Part shown: positions 27,353 to 37,500 of the stretch, piece by piece
Layout of the letters: each line of letters begins with the position of its first letter
How positions within the stretch are numbered: the first letter of the stretch is position 1
From: CAVZRC01 sp052148775
GTDB lineage: Bacteria > Planctomycetota > Planctomycetia > Isosphaerales > Isosphaeraceae
Assembly: GCA_052148775.1 (NCBI GenBank)
Contig: JBKQHM010000804.1
Coordinates: 1-64,000, forward strand
Length of the DNA: 64,000 nucleotides
Direction: 5' to 3'
Translations under genes and position numbers: made by a program
Notes under the pieces: generated by a model
The model's database searches: none
What the model saw: the letters and a program-made list of their open reading frames with translations, nothing else
What the model was told of the DNA's origin: nothing

Positions 27353-28003
27353 ATGACTCGATCCTCGCGCCTCGCCATCGCCTCGTCGTTGCTGCTGGGC
27401 GTCTGCGGCCTCGTCGGTTCGTATCACGCACCGCGGGCCCTGGGCCAGGATTCCCAGGGATTTCACTCGCTGTTCAACGGCAAGGACCTCACCGGCTGGA
27501 TCACGCCGGAGGACAAGTCGCTCTTCACGGTCGAGGACGGCGAGATCGTCGGCCGGACGACCAAGGAAAAGCTCAAGAAGAACGAATTCCTGGTAACCGA
27601 TAAGTCGTACGGCGACTTCGTGCTCAAGGCCAAGGTCAAGATTCGCAACGGCAACTCGGGGATCCAGTTCCGCAGCAAGCGCGCCGACGACGGCGCGGTC
27701 TCGGGCCCCCAGGCCGACGTGGCCGACGGCTACTGGGGCCTCCTCTACGAGGAACGGGGACGGGGCATCCTCGAGCGCTATCCCGAGAAGAAGGCCAACG
27801 CGCTGGTCAAGAAGGACGACTGGAACGATTTCGTGATCACTGCCAAGGGGTCGATCGTCACGATCGATTTCAACGGCACCCGGATCATCAATCGCAAAGA
27901 CCCCGCGTTCGCCAAGGATGGGATCATCGCGCTGCAAATCCACGTCTGGCCGGAGCCGATGGAAGTGCGCTTCAAGGATATCGAGATCCAGGAGCTGAAG
28001 TAG
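27353..28003 (+). CDS. DUF1080 domain protein (3-keto-disaccharide hydrolase-like), exported
   Basis: 216 residues with a signal peptide (to about residue 32) and one DUF1080 domain. Typical segments are FHSLFNGKDLTGWITPED, FTVEDGEIVGRT, FVLKAKVKIRNGNSGIQFRS and the end EPMEVRFKDIEIQEL. The domain is a concanavalin-like beta sandwich. Some members hydrolyse 3-keto-glycosides; others may only bind glycans. The family is greatly expanded in planctomycetes. GGAGTAAGGAA lies before the start. The gene converges with the SirB1-type gene. Confidence 0.9.
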   Translation: MTRSSRLAIASSLLLGVCGLVGSYHAPRALGQDSQGFHSLFNGKDLTGWITPEDKSLFTVEDGEIVGRTTKEKLKKNEFLVTDKSYGDFVLKAKVKIRNGNSGIQFRSKRADDGAVSGPQADVADGYWGLLYEERGRGILERYPEKKANALVKKDDWNDFVITAKGSIVTIDFNGTRIINRKDPAFAKDGIIALQIHVWPEPMEVRFKDIEIQELK

Positions 28004-28076
28004 CAACGGCTCGGCCCAACGGGCAGTCGACGGCCACGCAGCCTCGACAGAGCGAAGGGTCTCCCGGGCCGCCGGC

Positions 28077-28913
28077 TCAATTCGACTGGGCCACGCGGCG
28101 CCGGGCGACCTCGAAGAGGGCCTGGATCTCCTTGGACTCGTGGGCATCCGTCGCGCCGGCGAGGTACGCCCGAAGCGGGTCGAGTGCCTCGCCCGGCCGA
28201 TCGGCATTGAGGCAGAGGATGCCCATGTCCTGGACCTCCCGGGGATCGAGCGGGTTCAGCGCGGTCAGCCGGCGCTGGACCGGCAGGGCCGAGGGGATGT
28301 CGTTCGCATTGAGATAGATCGCTTTCACGTTCCGGAGCATCCGCGTGGCGATCACGGCGATGGAGCACGCCGACGCCATGTCATCGGTCAGGTCCAGCGG
28401 CTGCTGGAGGATGTCCGAAAGCTTGCGCTCGCAAGCCTCGCGACTCATCGCATTCCCCGCGTTGTAGGCGTCGACGAACCACGTCTGATTCTCGTCGTCG
28501 ACCCGCAGCATGAAATGCCCTGGCAGGTTGACTCCGGCCATCGACAGGCCCAGCGGCTCCGCCACCGCCTGGTAGAGCACCGACAGGGTGATCGGGATCC
28601 CCAGCCGTCGGTCGAGCACCTCGTTGAGATAGCTATTCCGCGGGTCGTAATAGTCCTCGCCGTTCCCCCGCATCTCCTCCTCGACGTACAGGACCCAGTT
28701 GATCTGCCCGAGGATCTCGCGGACCCTCGCCCCGAGGGGGCATCGGAGACGGACCCGGTCGGCGAGTTGCCGGATCCGCGCCAGGTAGGACTCGACCTCG
28801 AGGTCCGGATAGGCGTCGCGCGCGATCTCCAGGGCGATCCGCGCCAGGTGCACGGGATCCTCGCCGGCCAGCAATCGCTGGAATTCGGGGCTATCAGCAA
28901 AGGGAGAGCGCAT
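28077..28913 (-). CDS. SirB1 family protein (transglutaminase-like plus TPR)
   Basis: 278 residues from 28913, fixed by GGAGG (28922-28926) 8 nt before the ATG. The N-terminal domain has the SirB1 signature: NSYLNEVLDRRLGIPITLSV, GLSMAGVNLPGHFMLR and WFVDAYNAG. The usual catalytic Cys of transglutaminases is not obvious. The C-terminal 80 residues look like TPR helices (LDPREVQDMGILCLNADRPG). Family function is poorly known; a cytoplasmic protein-binding role is likely. Confidence 0.85.
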   Translation of the reverse strand: MRSPFADSPEFQRLLAGEDPVHLARIALEIARDAYPDLEVESYLARIRQLADRVRLRCPLGARVREILGQINWVLYVEEEMRGNGEDYYDPRNSYLNEVLDRRLGIPITLSVLYQAVAEPLGLSMAGVNLPGHFMLRVDDENQTWFVDAYNAGNAMSREACERKLSDILQQPLDLTDDMASACSIAVIATRMLRNVKAIYLNANDIPSALPVQRRLTALNPLDPREVQDMGILCLNADRPGEALDPLRAYLAGATDAHESKEIQALFEVARRRVAQSN

Positions 28914-29091
28914 GCGAGGGACCTCCGGTCTTCGTCGCACTCGACGCGAACGAATGGATGCTCGGGCGGGGTCTTCTCTCGACCGATCGGGGAGATTCCT
29001 GGGCAGTCCCGCGCGATCGGGTGCTGTCGACACTCGATTTGGGGCACTGGGTCGGATAGTGTGTGAGTGCGGTTTTTCCCACGGATCGAGA

Positions 29092-29148
29092 TCGCCGGAC
29101 GGAGCCGGCTCCTGCATGAGACCGCTGTAGGAGGGGACCGTGGTCCCC
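29092..29148. repeat. interspersed GC-rich element, copy A
   Basis: Begins with a 22-nt sequence (29092-29113) that recurs exactly at 55686-55707. It includes the palindrome GGAGCCGGCTCC and is followed by TGTAGGAGG and the hairpin GGGGACC-GT-GGTCCCC (29133-29148). It lies in the 275-bp gap upstream of the peptidase fusion gene. Confidence 0.6.
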
Positions 29149-29188
29149 GGTCGTCCGCTTGATCCCGACGAGCGAGGGACTCCCGGCG

Positions 29189-32100
29189 ATGTCGTCCATT
29201 TTCAACTTGGTTGTCTTGGTCTTGCCCGTACTGGGCCAGCAGGCTCCCGATCAGGGTGTCGCGTTGCAGACGGTCGCCGAGCGGAGCGGCTATCGTGCCA
29301 CCGCGCGGTATGATGACATCATGGCATGGTGCCGGGAGTTCGCCAAGGCCACGTCGAACGCCCACCTCACCGAACTGGGTCGGACGTCGGAGGGGCGATC
29401 GCTCCCCTTGTTAATCGTCGCCGATCCGCCCGTACGGACGCCCGCCGAGGCCGCGCGATCCGGTAAACTGGTCTGCTTCGTGATCGGCAACATCCATGCC
29501 GGTGAAGTTTGCGGCAAGGAAGCCCTGCCGATCCTGCTCCGCGAGGTGTTCGCCGGCCCACATCCCCCCTTGTTGAAGGACATCATCCTCGCCGTGGCGC
29601 CGATCTACAACGCCGACGGCAACGAGCGCGTCTCGAAGACGAACCGCCCCGGCCAGGTCGGGCCCGAGGAGGGCATGGGCCAGCGCGCCAACGCGCGGGG
29701 CCTCGATCTTAACCGCGACTTCGTCAAGCTGGAAGCGCCCGAGACGCGAGGACTCGTCAAATTCCTCAACGGGTGGAATCCCCATCTCTTCATCGACACC
29801 CACACGACCAACGGCTCGTATCATCGCTACACGATCACCTATGAGGGCCCGAAGAATCCGGCCGGCGACCCCAAGGTCATCGGATTCATGCGCCAGACGT
29901 TCTTCCCCGAGGTCACGAAGAACTTCGAGAAGCGGACCGCGCTCAAGGCGTTCTACTACGGGAACTTCGACCGCGACCACGCCCGATGGACGAGCTATCC
30001 GGCCGAGCCCCGGTACGGCACGACCTACGTGGGCCTGAGGAACCGGCTGTCAGTCCTCTCCGAGGCGTATAGCTATGCCCCCTACAAGACGCGCGTGCTG
30101 GCGACGCGCGACTTTGTGCTCGGCTGCCTGGAGATCGCCGCGGGCCGTAAGGCCGAGATCGTCAAGTTGCTGGCCCCGGCGCGTCGGGCCGGCGCGGCCG
30201 CCCAGGAGCCCGATCAGGTGTCGATCCGGTCGCGGGTCAAGCCATCGAAAGAGCCGGTGACGGTCCTCGGCTACGAAGAAAGCCGGGACGCGAATAACCG
30301 CCGGATCAAGAGCGACGTGACCAAGGACTACAAGGTCAAGCTGGAAAACGAGTTCGAGGCCGCCGAATCGGTCGCCCGCCCGTTCGCCTACCTGATCCCG
30401 CCGGGATTCGGCGAGGCCGTGGCGGTCCTCCAGCGGCACGGCCTGGAAGTCCAGGAGCTCCGCGAGGAGGTCGAGCTCGACATCGAGACTTACAAGATCG
30501 ACGCGATCGAGAAATCACCGCGGCGGTTCGAGGGCCATCAGGCCGTCGAGTTGAAAGTCAGTGGCCAGAAGGCGGCGCGGCTCGTGCCGGCGGGCACCCT
30601 GGTGGTGAGGACGGCCCAACCGCTGGGCACGCTGGCCGTCGGCCTGCTCGAACCCCGATCGGAGGACGGCCTCGCCACCTGGAACTTCTTCGACTCCGGA
30701 TTGAAAGCCGGTGGGGAATTCCCGGTGGTCCGGCTGCCCAAGCCCGCCCCGCTCTTCACGACCGGCGCCGCGCCGCTCGCCGAGAACCAGGGTCCGCCGC
30801 AGCCGATCACGCTCGCGTCCGCCGGGGGCGGCGGCGGCCGAGGCCGGGGTGGCTTCGGATTCGGCGGCCAGGCGCGCTGGCTCGACGGCGAACACTGGCT
30901 CCAGACCCGCGAGGGACGGCTCCTCAAGTTCGACGCCCGGACCGGCCGCTCCCAGCCGTTCGTCGACGCCAAGGTCCTGGCCAAGGCGCTGGCCCGCATC
31001 CCGTCGATCGATGCCGAAACCGCCGAGTCGATCGCCGGCCAGACCACCTTCGACATGGACCCGGCCAAGAAGGGCTTCCTGTTCGTCCACGACCAGGATC
31101 TGTACTACGCCACGTTCGACGGCTCGACGGCCGTTCGCCTGACGAGCCAGCCCGGCCGCGAGCAATGGCCCCAGTTCAGCCCGGACGGCAAGCACGTCGC
31201 GTTCGTCCGCGACTTCGACCTGTACGCGGTCGACATCGCCACCCAGGCAGAGCGTCGGCTGACCACCGGCGGTCGCGAAGACCTGCGCCACGGGCAGGCG
31301 GACTGGGTCTACTTCGAGGAGATCTGGAACCGGCGCTGGCCGTCCTTCTGGTGGAGCCCCGATTCGAAGAAGCTCGCCTTCATGGAGTTCGACGACGCGG
31401 GCGTCCCCTACCACATGGTCCTCGACGACGCGTCGAGCGCGTCGGCCCGGAACGTCGAGCTGACGCACTATCCCCGCTCTGGCGAGGCCAACCCGAAGGT
31501 CCGGCTCGGCATCGTGTCCGGGATGGGCGGCGCGGTGCAGTGGGCGGACCTCTCCGACTACTCGCCGAGTGCATCGCTGATCAGCGAGGTGGGCTGGTGG
31601 CCGGATAGCTCGGCCGCGTACTGCTACGTGCAGGATCGCGCACAGACCTGGCTCGACCTGGTCAAGGTGACGCCCGAATCATCCTCGGCGGGGTCGGGAG
31701 ACCCGCGCCGAGCGCTGGCGCCGACAAAGCGCCTGTTCCGCGACGCGACCAAGGCCTGGATCGACAGCCCCGGCCTGATCCACGCCTACAAGGACGGGAC
31801 GTTCCTCTGGCTGAGCGAGCGCGATGGCTACAAGCACATTTACCAGTATGCCTCCGACGGCACGCTCAAGGCCCAGCTCACGTCGGGCCCCTGGGAGGTC
31901 CGTCGGCTGGATCACGTCGACCTCAAGAACGGCTGGATCTACTTCACGGGCACCCGCGAGGCGCCGATGTCGACCGACTTCTACCGCGTCAGGCCGGGCA
32001 GCCCGGTCGAGCGGCTCACGCAGTCGCCCGGCACGCACACCGCGAATATGAGCCCGGACGGATCGCTCTTCCTGTCCAGTCGGTCCGACATCCGCACCCC

Positions 32101-33070
32101 GGACCGCATCGCCCTCTACACTTCCGACGGCAAGCTGGTCCGGACGATCGACTCGAACCCGTCGCACGAGCTGAAGCGGATGCGATTCGGCCCGCACGAG
32201 CGGTTCCAGATCCGCGCCCGCGACGGCTTCCTGCTCGAGGCCGAGTTAATCCTGCCGACCGAGCTCGTGCCGGGCAAGAAATATCCGGTCTGGTTCACGA
32301 CCTACGGCGGCCCGCACACGGCGACGATCTCCGACGGCTGGTCGGGCGGCCGGATGCGCGACCACGCGATGGCCCACGAGGGACTCGTCATCTTCCACAT
32401 GGACCCGAGGAGCGCCAGCACCAAGGGGGCCGTCTCCGCCTGGAAGGCTTACAAGCACCTCGGCGTCCAAGAGACCGAAGATATCACGGACGCGATCAAC
32501 TGGCTCAAGCAGAAGCCCTACGTTGATGGCTCGCGGATCGGCATGAGCGGCCACAGCTACGGCGGGTATATCACGTCGTACGCCATGACCCACACCAACC
32601 TGTTCGCCGCCGGGATCGCCGGCGCTCCGGTGACCGACTGGCGCGACTATGACTCGATCTACACCGAGCGGTTCATGGGATTGCCCCAGGACAACCCGGA
32701 GGGTTACAACGTCTCGTCGGTCGTCAAGGCCGCCGGCAAGTTGCACGGCAAGTTGCTGATCCTGCACGGGGCGATCGACGACAACGTCTCGCTACGGAAC
32801 ACCATGCGGCTGGTCCAGGCCCTCCAACTCGCGAACAAGGACTTCGAGCTGATGATCTACCCGTCGTCGCGCCACGGCATCGGCGGCGCGCATTACCAGC
32901 GGATCCAGCAAGACTTCATCCGGCGCACCCTGCTGACGCCCAAGTCCGAGAAGGAGAAGACCGGATCGCCCGGCGACATCGCCGCGCCCTCGACGCCTCC
33001 CGAGGGGAACCCCGCCCAACCGGACGCGCGGCCTCGGGCCCGTCGCCGCGCCGGGGCATCGTCAGAGTGA
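29189..33070 (+). CDS. exported M14 carboxypeptidase / S9 dipeptidyl-peptidase IV fusion
   Basis: 1293 residues from the ATG at 29189 (GAGGGA upstream). A signal peptide is present (MSSIFNLVVLVLPVLGQQA). Residues about 30-330 form an M14 domain with zinc ligands H103 and E106 (NIHAGEVCG), H205 (FIDTHTTNG) and likely catalytic E292 (VLSEAYSY). A linking beta region runs to about 560, with a Gly/Arg-rich stretch near 550. Residues about 590-1010 look like a DPP-IV propeller with the Glu-Glu motif DWVYFEEIWNR. The S9 catalytic domain follows, with S1123 (GHSYGG), D1197 (HGAIDDN) and H1229 (SSRHGIGG); spacing matches human DPP-IV. All catalytic residues appear intact in both domains. Confidence 0.92.
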   Translation: MSSIFNLVVLVLPVLGQQAPDQGVALQTVAERSGYRATARYDDIMAWCREFAKATSNAHLTELGRTSEGRSLPLLIVADPPVRTPAEAARSGKLVCFVIGNIHAGEVCGKEALPILLREVFAGPHPPLLKDIILAVAPIYNADGNERVSKTNRPGQVGPEEGMGQRANARGLDLNRDFVKLEAPETRGLVKFLNGWNPHLFIDTHTTNGSYHRYTITYEGPKNPAGDPKVIGFMRQTFFPEVTKNFEKRTALKAFYYGNFDRDHARWTSYPAEPRYGTTYVGLRNRLSVLSEAYSYAPYKTRVLATRDFVLGCLEIAAGRKAEIVKLLAPARRAGAAAQEPDQVSIRSRVKPSKEPVTVLGYEESRDANNRRIKSDVTKDYKVKLENEFEAAESVARPFAYLIPPGFGEAVAVLQRHGLEVQELREEVELDIETYKIDAIEKSPRRFEGHQAVELKVSGQKAARLVPAGTLVVRTAQPLGTLAVGLLEPRSEDGLATWNFFDSGLKAGGEFPVVRLPKPAPLFTTGAAPLAENQGPPQPITLASAGGGGGRGRGGFGFGGQARWLDGEHWLQTREGRLLKFDARTGRSQPFVDAKVLAKALARIPSIDAETAESIAGQTTFDMDPAKKGFLFVHDQDLYYATFDGSTAVRLTSQPGREQWPQFSPDGKHVAFVRDFDLYAVDIATQAERRLTTGGREDLRHGQADWVYFEEIWNRRWPSFWWSPDSKKLAFMEFDDAGVPYHMVLDDASSASARNVELTHYPRSGEANPKVRLGIVSGMGGAVQWADLSDYSPSASLISEVGWWPDSSAAYCYVQDRAQTWLDLVKVTPESSSAGSGDPRRALAPTKRLFRDATKAWIDSPGLIHAYKDGTFLWLSERDGYKHIYQYASDGTLKAQLTSGPWEVRRLDHVDLKNGWIYFTGTREAPMSTDFYRVRPGSPVERLTQSPGTHTANMSPDGSLFLSSRSDIRTPDRIALYTSDGKLVRTIDSNPSHELKRMRFGPHERFQIRARDGFLLEAELILPTELVPGKKYPVWFTTYGGPHTATISDGWSGGRMRDHAMAHEGLVIFHMDPRSASTKGAVSAWKAYKHLGVQETEDITDAINWLKQKPYVDGSRIGMSGHSYGGYITSYAMTHTNLFAAGIAGAPVTDWRDYDSIYTERFMGLPQDNPEGYNVSSVVKAAGKLHGKLLILHGAIDDNVSLRNTMRLVQALQLANKDFELMIYPSSRHGIGGAHYQRIQQDFIRRTLLTPKSEKEKTGSPGDIAAPSTPPEGNPAQPDARPRARRRAGASSE

Positions 33071-33185
33071 GAAGGCATGGCTCATGGAGACGGGATGGTG
33101 ACAGGGCGTTGGGCGCGGGTCTCATGACCCCGCCCGAGTGCGAACGCAGGTATTCCGACGGCTTAGGAGACCTGCGGTCGGTCCG

Positions 33186-33211
33186 GTGGCAAGGTCAGGA
33201 GACCTTGCCAC
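33186..33211. repeat. perfect 11-bp stem-loop after the peptidase fusion gene
   Basis: GTGGCAAGGTC, loop AGGA, GACCTTGCCAC. A second, weaker inverted repeat (CGCAGGT...ACCTGCG) lies just upstream, at about 33143-33175. The position suits transcription termination, but there is no T-run; a dispersed repeat element is equally possible. Confidence 0.55.
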
Positions 33212-33258
33212 AACACTCCTCGATCGCGAGAACCCCCGGGATCGCCAGGAATCTCCCC

Positions 33259-34119
33259 ATGCCGTTGCCCTTCGACGCGACACTGAAGGACCTTGCCCGC
33301 CGCCATCCCGAAGACGACGTCTCGTCCTTTCGCCTGGGCGATGCGTCGGACATCCGCGCCTTGAACGTGGACCTCTCGGTGATCTCCGCGGCCACCGACG
33401 TGGTCCTCGGCCATGGCGACCCGATCAAATCGGTCCTCGACCTGAACTTCCAGACCGGCTCCGATCCGGACCTGGCCGACCGGATCTGCCTGTACAACGC
33501 GGCGCTTTGCTATCGTTTCCACGTCCCCGTCCACAGCGTGGCGATCCTCTTGCGTCCCAAGGCCGAGCACCCGAATCTCACGGGTCGACTGACCTATTCG
33601 GCCCAGCCCCGGCGCGGCAAAATGGATTTCCGCTACGAGGTGATCCGGATCTGGGAGATACCGGCGAAGCGTCTGCTCCGATGCGGGCCGGGCGTGCTGC
33701 CGCTGAGCGTGCTCGGCGCCTTGCCGCCGGGAGTCACCATGGAGGACGGCGTCGCCGAGGTGGTCGCCAAGCTGTGCCGGCGCGTGGAACGGACCTACGA
33801 CCGGGAAGAGGCCAATCACCTCATCACCTCGACCCTGATCCTGTCCGGACTGAGACTGGATCGAGTACTCGCCGTTAACATGTTCCGGAGGTATCGAGCC
33901 GTGGAAGATTCAACGACCTATCAGTACATCATCGAACAGGGCGAAATTAAGAACATGCGGAGAATGTTGCTCAAGCGAGGAGCTAGACTGCTCGGTGCAC
34001 CAACCGAGGCGGTGAGGGCCGCGATCCAGGAGCTGGAGGATCTTCCTCGCCTCGAGCGCATGATGGACTGCGCTTTAGACTCTGCAACCTCCTGGAACGA
34101 CGTGCTAGAGACAACCTAA
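33259..34119 (+). CDS. Rpn family / PD-(D/E)XK nuclease-like protein
   Basis: 286 residues from the ATG at 33259; the longer open frame upstream contains repeat sequence and no family character. The opening MPLPFDATLKDLARRHPEDD, followed by LDLNFQTGSDPDLADRICLYN, FHVPVHSVAILLRP, IRIWEIPAKRLL and a C-terminal GAPTEAVRAAIQELEDLPRL, is typical of the Rpn-type family common in planctomycetes. The D...QxG core fits a PD-(D/E)XK-like nuclease. Members promote recombination or DNA cleavage in some bacteria; activity here is not established. The 3' third is duplicated downstream. Confidence 0.8.
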   Translation: MPLPFDATLKDLARRHPEDDVSSFRLGDASDIRALNVDLSVISAATDVVLGHGDPIKSVLDLNFQTGSDPDLADRICLYNAALCYRFHVPVHSVAILLRPKAEHPNLTGRLTYSAQPRRGKMDFRYEVIRIWEIPAKRLLRCGPGVLPLSVLGALPPGVTMEDGVAEVVAKLCRRVERTYDREEANHLITSTLILSGLRLDRVLAVNMFRRYRAVEDSTTYQYIIEQGEIKNMRRMLLKRGARLLGAPTEAVRAAIQELEDLPRLERMMDCALDSATSWNDVLETT

Positions 34120-34193
34120 GCGGCTCTTGCGATCCAAATGTTGCACTTATCTGCGGAAAACTACGGGGGTTCTTGATCCGGGGGTTTTGAGCC

Positions 34194-34412
34194 ATGGAAG
34201 ATTCAACGACCTACCAGTACATCCTCGAGCAAGGAGCCATCAGGGAGGCGAAGTGGTTCCTGCTTGAGATTGGTAAGGCCAAACTCGGCGCGCCAACCGA
34301 GACGGTTGAGGCGACCATCAAGCAGTTGGAGGATCTGTCACGCCTCGAGCGCATGGTCGACTGCACACTCGACACCGCCACCTCCTGGGACGAGATCCTC
34401 GACACACCTTGA
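34194..34412 (+). pseudogene. duplicated C-terminal fragment of the Rpn-type gene
   Basis: 72 residues starting MEDSTTYQYILEQGAI. It aligns without gaps to the last 72 residues of the preceding gene; I count 44 identical positions (about 61%). It lacks the catalytic domain. The frame is intact and has its own ATG (replacing a GTG codon in the parent), so expression of a short protein is possible, but a remnant of duplication is more likely. Confidence 0.75.
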
Positions 34413-34516
34413 ACCTCTCGACTAAGAATGGCGCCTCGGGATCGTTATACTGACGGGGTCCCATCTTCAACGCCTCCGGGATCGCCGGGGGGTAGCTCGA
34501 ATCGAGCGAGGCTGCC

Positions 34517-37500
34517 ATGGAAGTTCTCCGCCTGGTCGTCATCGGATTGGTATCTTGCACGCTGTTAGCCGTCGGGGTTGCCCTGGGCTACCAGGCCGAG
34601 GAACCCGGCGGCCGTGAACGCTTCGACAAGCTGTTCGCGCAGGGGAACTTCAAGGACGCCTACGAGGGTTATCGGGGCCTTGCCCTCGACCCGAAGGCCG
34701 ATCCCCATCGCGTCGGGGCCGATCTGGGGCGCGCGGTCGAGTGCCTCAATAAGCTCGGGCGGTTCGATGAGGTCGACGCCTTCCGCGAGGCGGTCGTCGC
34801 CGTCCATCCGGGGAACTGGCGGCTGCTCCAGGCGGCGGCCGAGAGCTACCTGGGCGATGCTCAACACTTCGGCTTCATCGTCGCGGGCAAGTTCCACCGC
34901 GGCTGGCATCGTGGGGGCGGCCGATACGTCGGCTCGTACGAGCGCGATCGATCCCGCGCCTTGCAGCTCCTGGTTGGAGGGTTGGGTCCTGCGCAGGCCG
35001 ACCCCGATCGCGCCGCGGTGGGCCGTTTCTGGCTCAAGCTCGCCGAGGCCCTCCTCGGCGACCGCGCCCAGAACAAAGCCTGGAGGCTCCAGAACCTCAC
35101 GCCGCTCGACGTCCTGGCCGACCACGAGGAGGGCGGTTACGGTTACTTCGGCGGCCTGGAATCCGGGGCACCCGTCGAGCCCGACGGCACGCCCGTCTAT
35201 TATCGAATCCCCGAGGGCTTCGATCAGGCCAGGAACGACGGCCAGCGCTGGCGGTGGGCACTCGCCCGGGCTGTCGCAGCGGATTCGGGCCTGCTCAACA
35301 CGGTACGCCTGGCTTTGTCCGGATTCTGCCTCAGCCAATTCGGGACACAGACCCTGATCGGAGCGGCGTACCACGGCAGACCCGCCAGCGACCTTCCCGA
35401 ATCCTCCGGCCCCTATGCACTGGACACCCTGAAGGACGAGGAGACGATCGCCCGGTTGGCGACCGGCATCAAGCGGTTCACGCTCCCCGATGAATTCAAC
35501 CCCATCAAGATCGACCTGGCGATCGCCGACGAGCCGTTGCGCGGGCACGGCGAAGAGGCGCTGACCGCCCTGACAAACATTTTCGAGAACCGTCGCCAGT
35601 TCGACCGGGCCGCCGACTACCTGAAGCGAAACCGAGCCACCTACGGCGATGAGGGCGGCTGGAAGGCCAAGCACCTCGATCAGATCCTGGGCGCATGGGG
35701 TGGATTCGAGGGACTGAGACCTCAGGCACACGGCCGGGGGGCCGCGGTCGACTTCCGTTTTCGGAATGGTTCTGGCGTCCACTTCGAAGCGCACGAGATC
35801 TTCTTCGACAAGCTCCTGAAGGACGTCAAGGACTACATCTCATCCGGACCCAGGCAGATCGACTGGCAGAAAGCCAACATCAATGACATCGGTTCCCGGC
35901 TGGTCGATCAGAACGAGCAACAGTACGTGGGCCGTCTCGTCGCGCAGTGGGACCTGGGTCTCGAGCCGCTCCCTGGCCACCTCGACCGGCGGATGACCGT
36001 GACGACGCCACTCCAGAACGCCGGTGCTTATCTGGTCACCGCCCGCATGGAGAAGGGGAACACGAGTCGAATCGTGATCTGGGTCGATGACACGGTCCTC
36101 GTCAAGAAGACCCTCGCCGACAAGGCGTACTACTTCGTCGCCGATACCCGCACCGGCCAGCCGGTCCCACGGGCCGACGTCGCCCTCTTCGGCTGGCGAC
36201 AGGTGCAAGTCAATGGCAAGAACGAGTTCCGGGTCGAGACGAAGTCGATGGCGCTCAAGGCCGATGATGAGGGCCAACTCCAGGTACCGCTCGCCGATCT
36301 GAGTGCCCCGAGGGATTATTTTCAATGGCTTGTCACGGCGGCGACGACCGAGGGCCGACGCGCCCACCTGGGCTTCACGAACATCTGGTTCATCGGTCAG
36401 CAGGCCCCTGCCTATGACCAGGTGAAGGTCTACACGATCACCGACCGGCCGGTCTATCGCCCCGGTTCCCCGGTCCGGTTCAAGTTCTGGGTCGCCCGCG
36501 CCCGATACGACCAGGCCCGGCGACAGTCGGATATCGCGGAGTTCCTCGGGAGCAACTTGACCATGGTCGAGATCCACAATCCCAAGGGGGAGACGGTCTT
36601 CACCGGGCGTTTCAAGCCCGATGCCTTCGGCGGGTTCGACGGCTCGTTCGAACTCCCCTCCGACGCGATGCTCGGGGTCTATCAGGTCTTCATCCCCGAG
36701 CGGGGCGGCGGCTCGTTCCGGGTCGAGGAGTACAAGAAGCCCGAGTTCGAAGTCACCGTCGAGGCGCCGAAGACGCCGGTGATGCTCGGCGAGAAGATTT
36801 CGGCGACCATCAACGCGAAGTACTACTTCGGCGGCCCCGTCGCCGAGGCGAAGGTCAAGTACAAGATCCTCCGCTCGACGGCCGACGCCCGATGGTATCC
36901 CGCCGCGCGCTGGGACTGGCTGTTCGGCTCGGGCTACTGGTGGTTCGCCTCCGATTCGCCGTGGTATCCCGGCTGGTCGCGCTGGGGCATGCTCCGGCCC
37001 GTGTTCTGGTGGTGGGCCGGCCCGCAGGCTCCTCCCGAAGTGGTGGCCGCGGCCGAATTGCCGGTCCGGCCCGACGGCACGCTCCCCATCGAGATCGATA
37101 CCGCGATCGCCAGGACGGCCCATCCGGACCAGGACCAGCGGTACGAGATCACGGCCGAGATCACCGACCAGTCGCGCCGGACGATCGTCGGCACGGGGAC
37201 CGTGCTGGTCGCCCGCAAGCCCTTCAGCGTCTATACCTGGGTCGATCGCGGCCACTACCGCGCGGGCGACACGATTGAGGCCGAAGTCCGCGCGCAGACG
37301 CTCGCCCATAAGCCGGTCGCCGGCAAGGGGACGCTCAGGCTGCTCAAGATCGCTTATGATGCCGACCGCAAGCCGGTCGAGACGCCCGTCGAGAGCTGGG
37401 ACCTGACACTCGACGCCGACGGCCAAGCTCATCAATCGATCAAGGCATCGGCCCCGGGCCAGTACCGGCTCGCGTCGACGATCGACGACGGCTACGGTCA

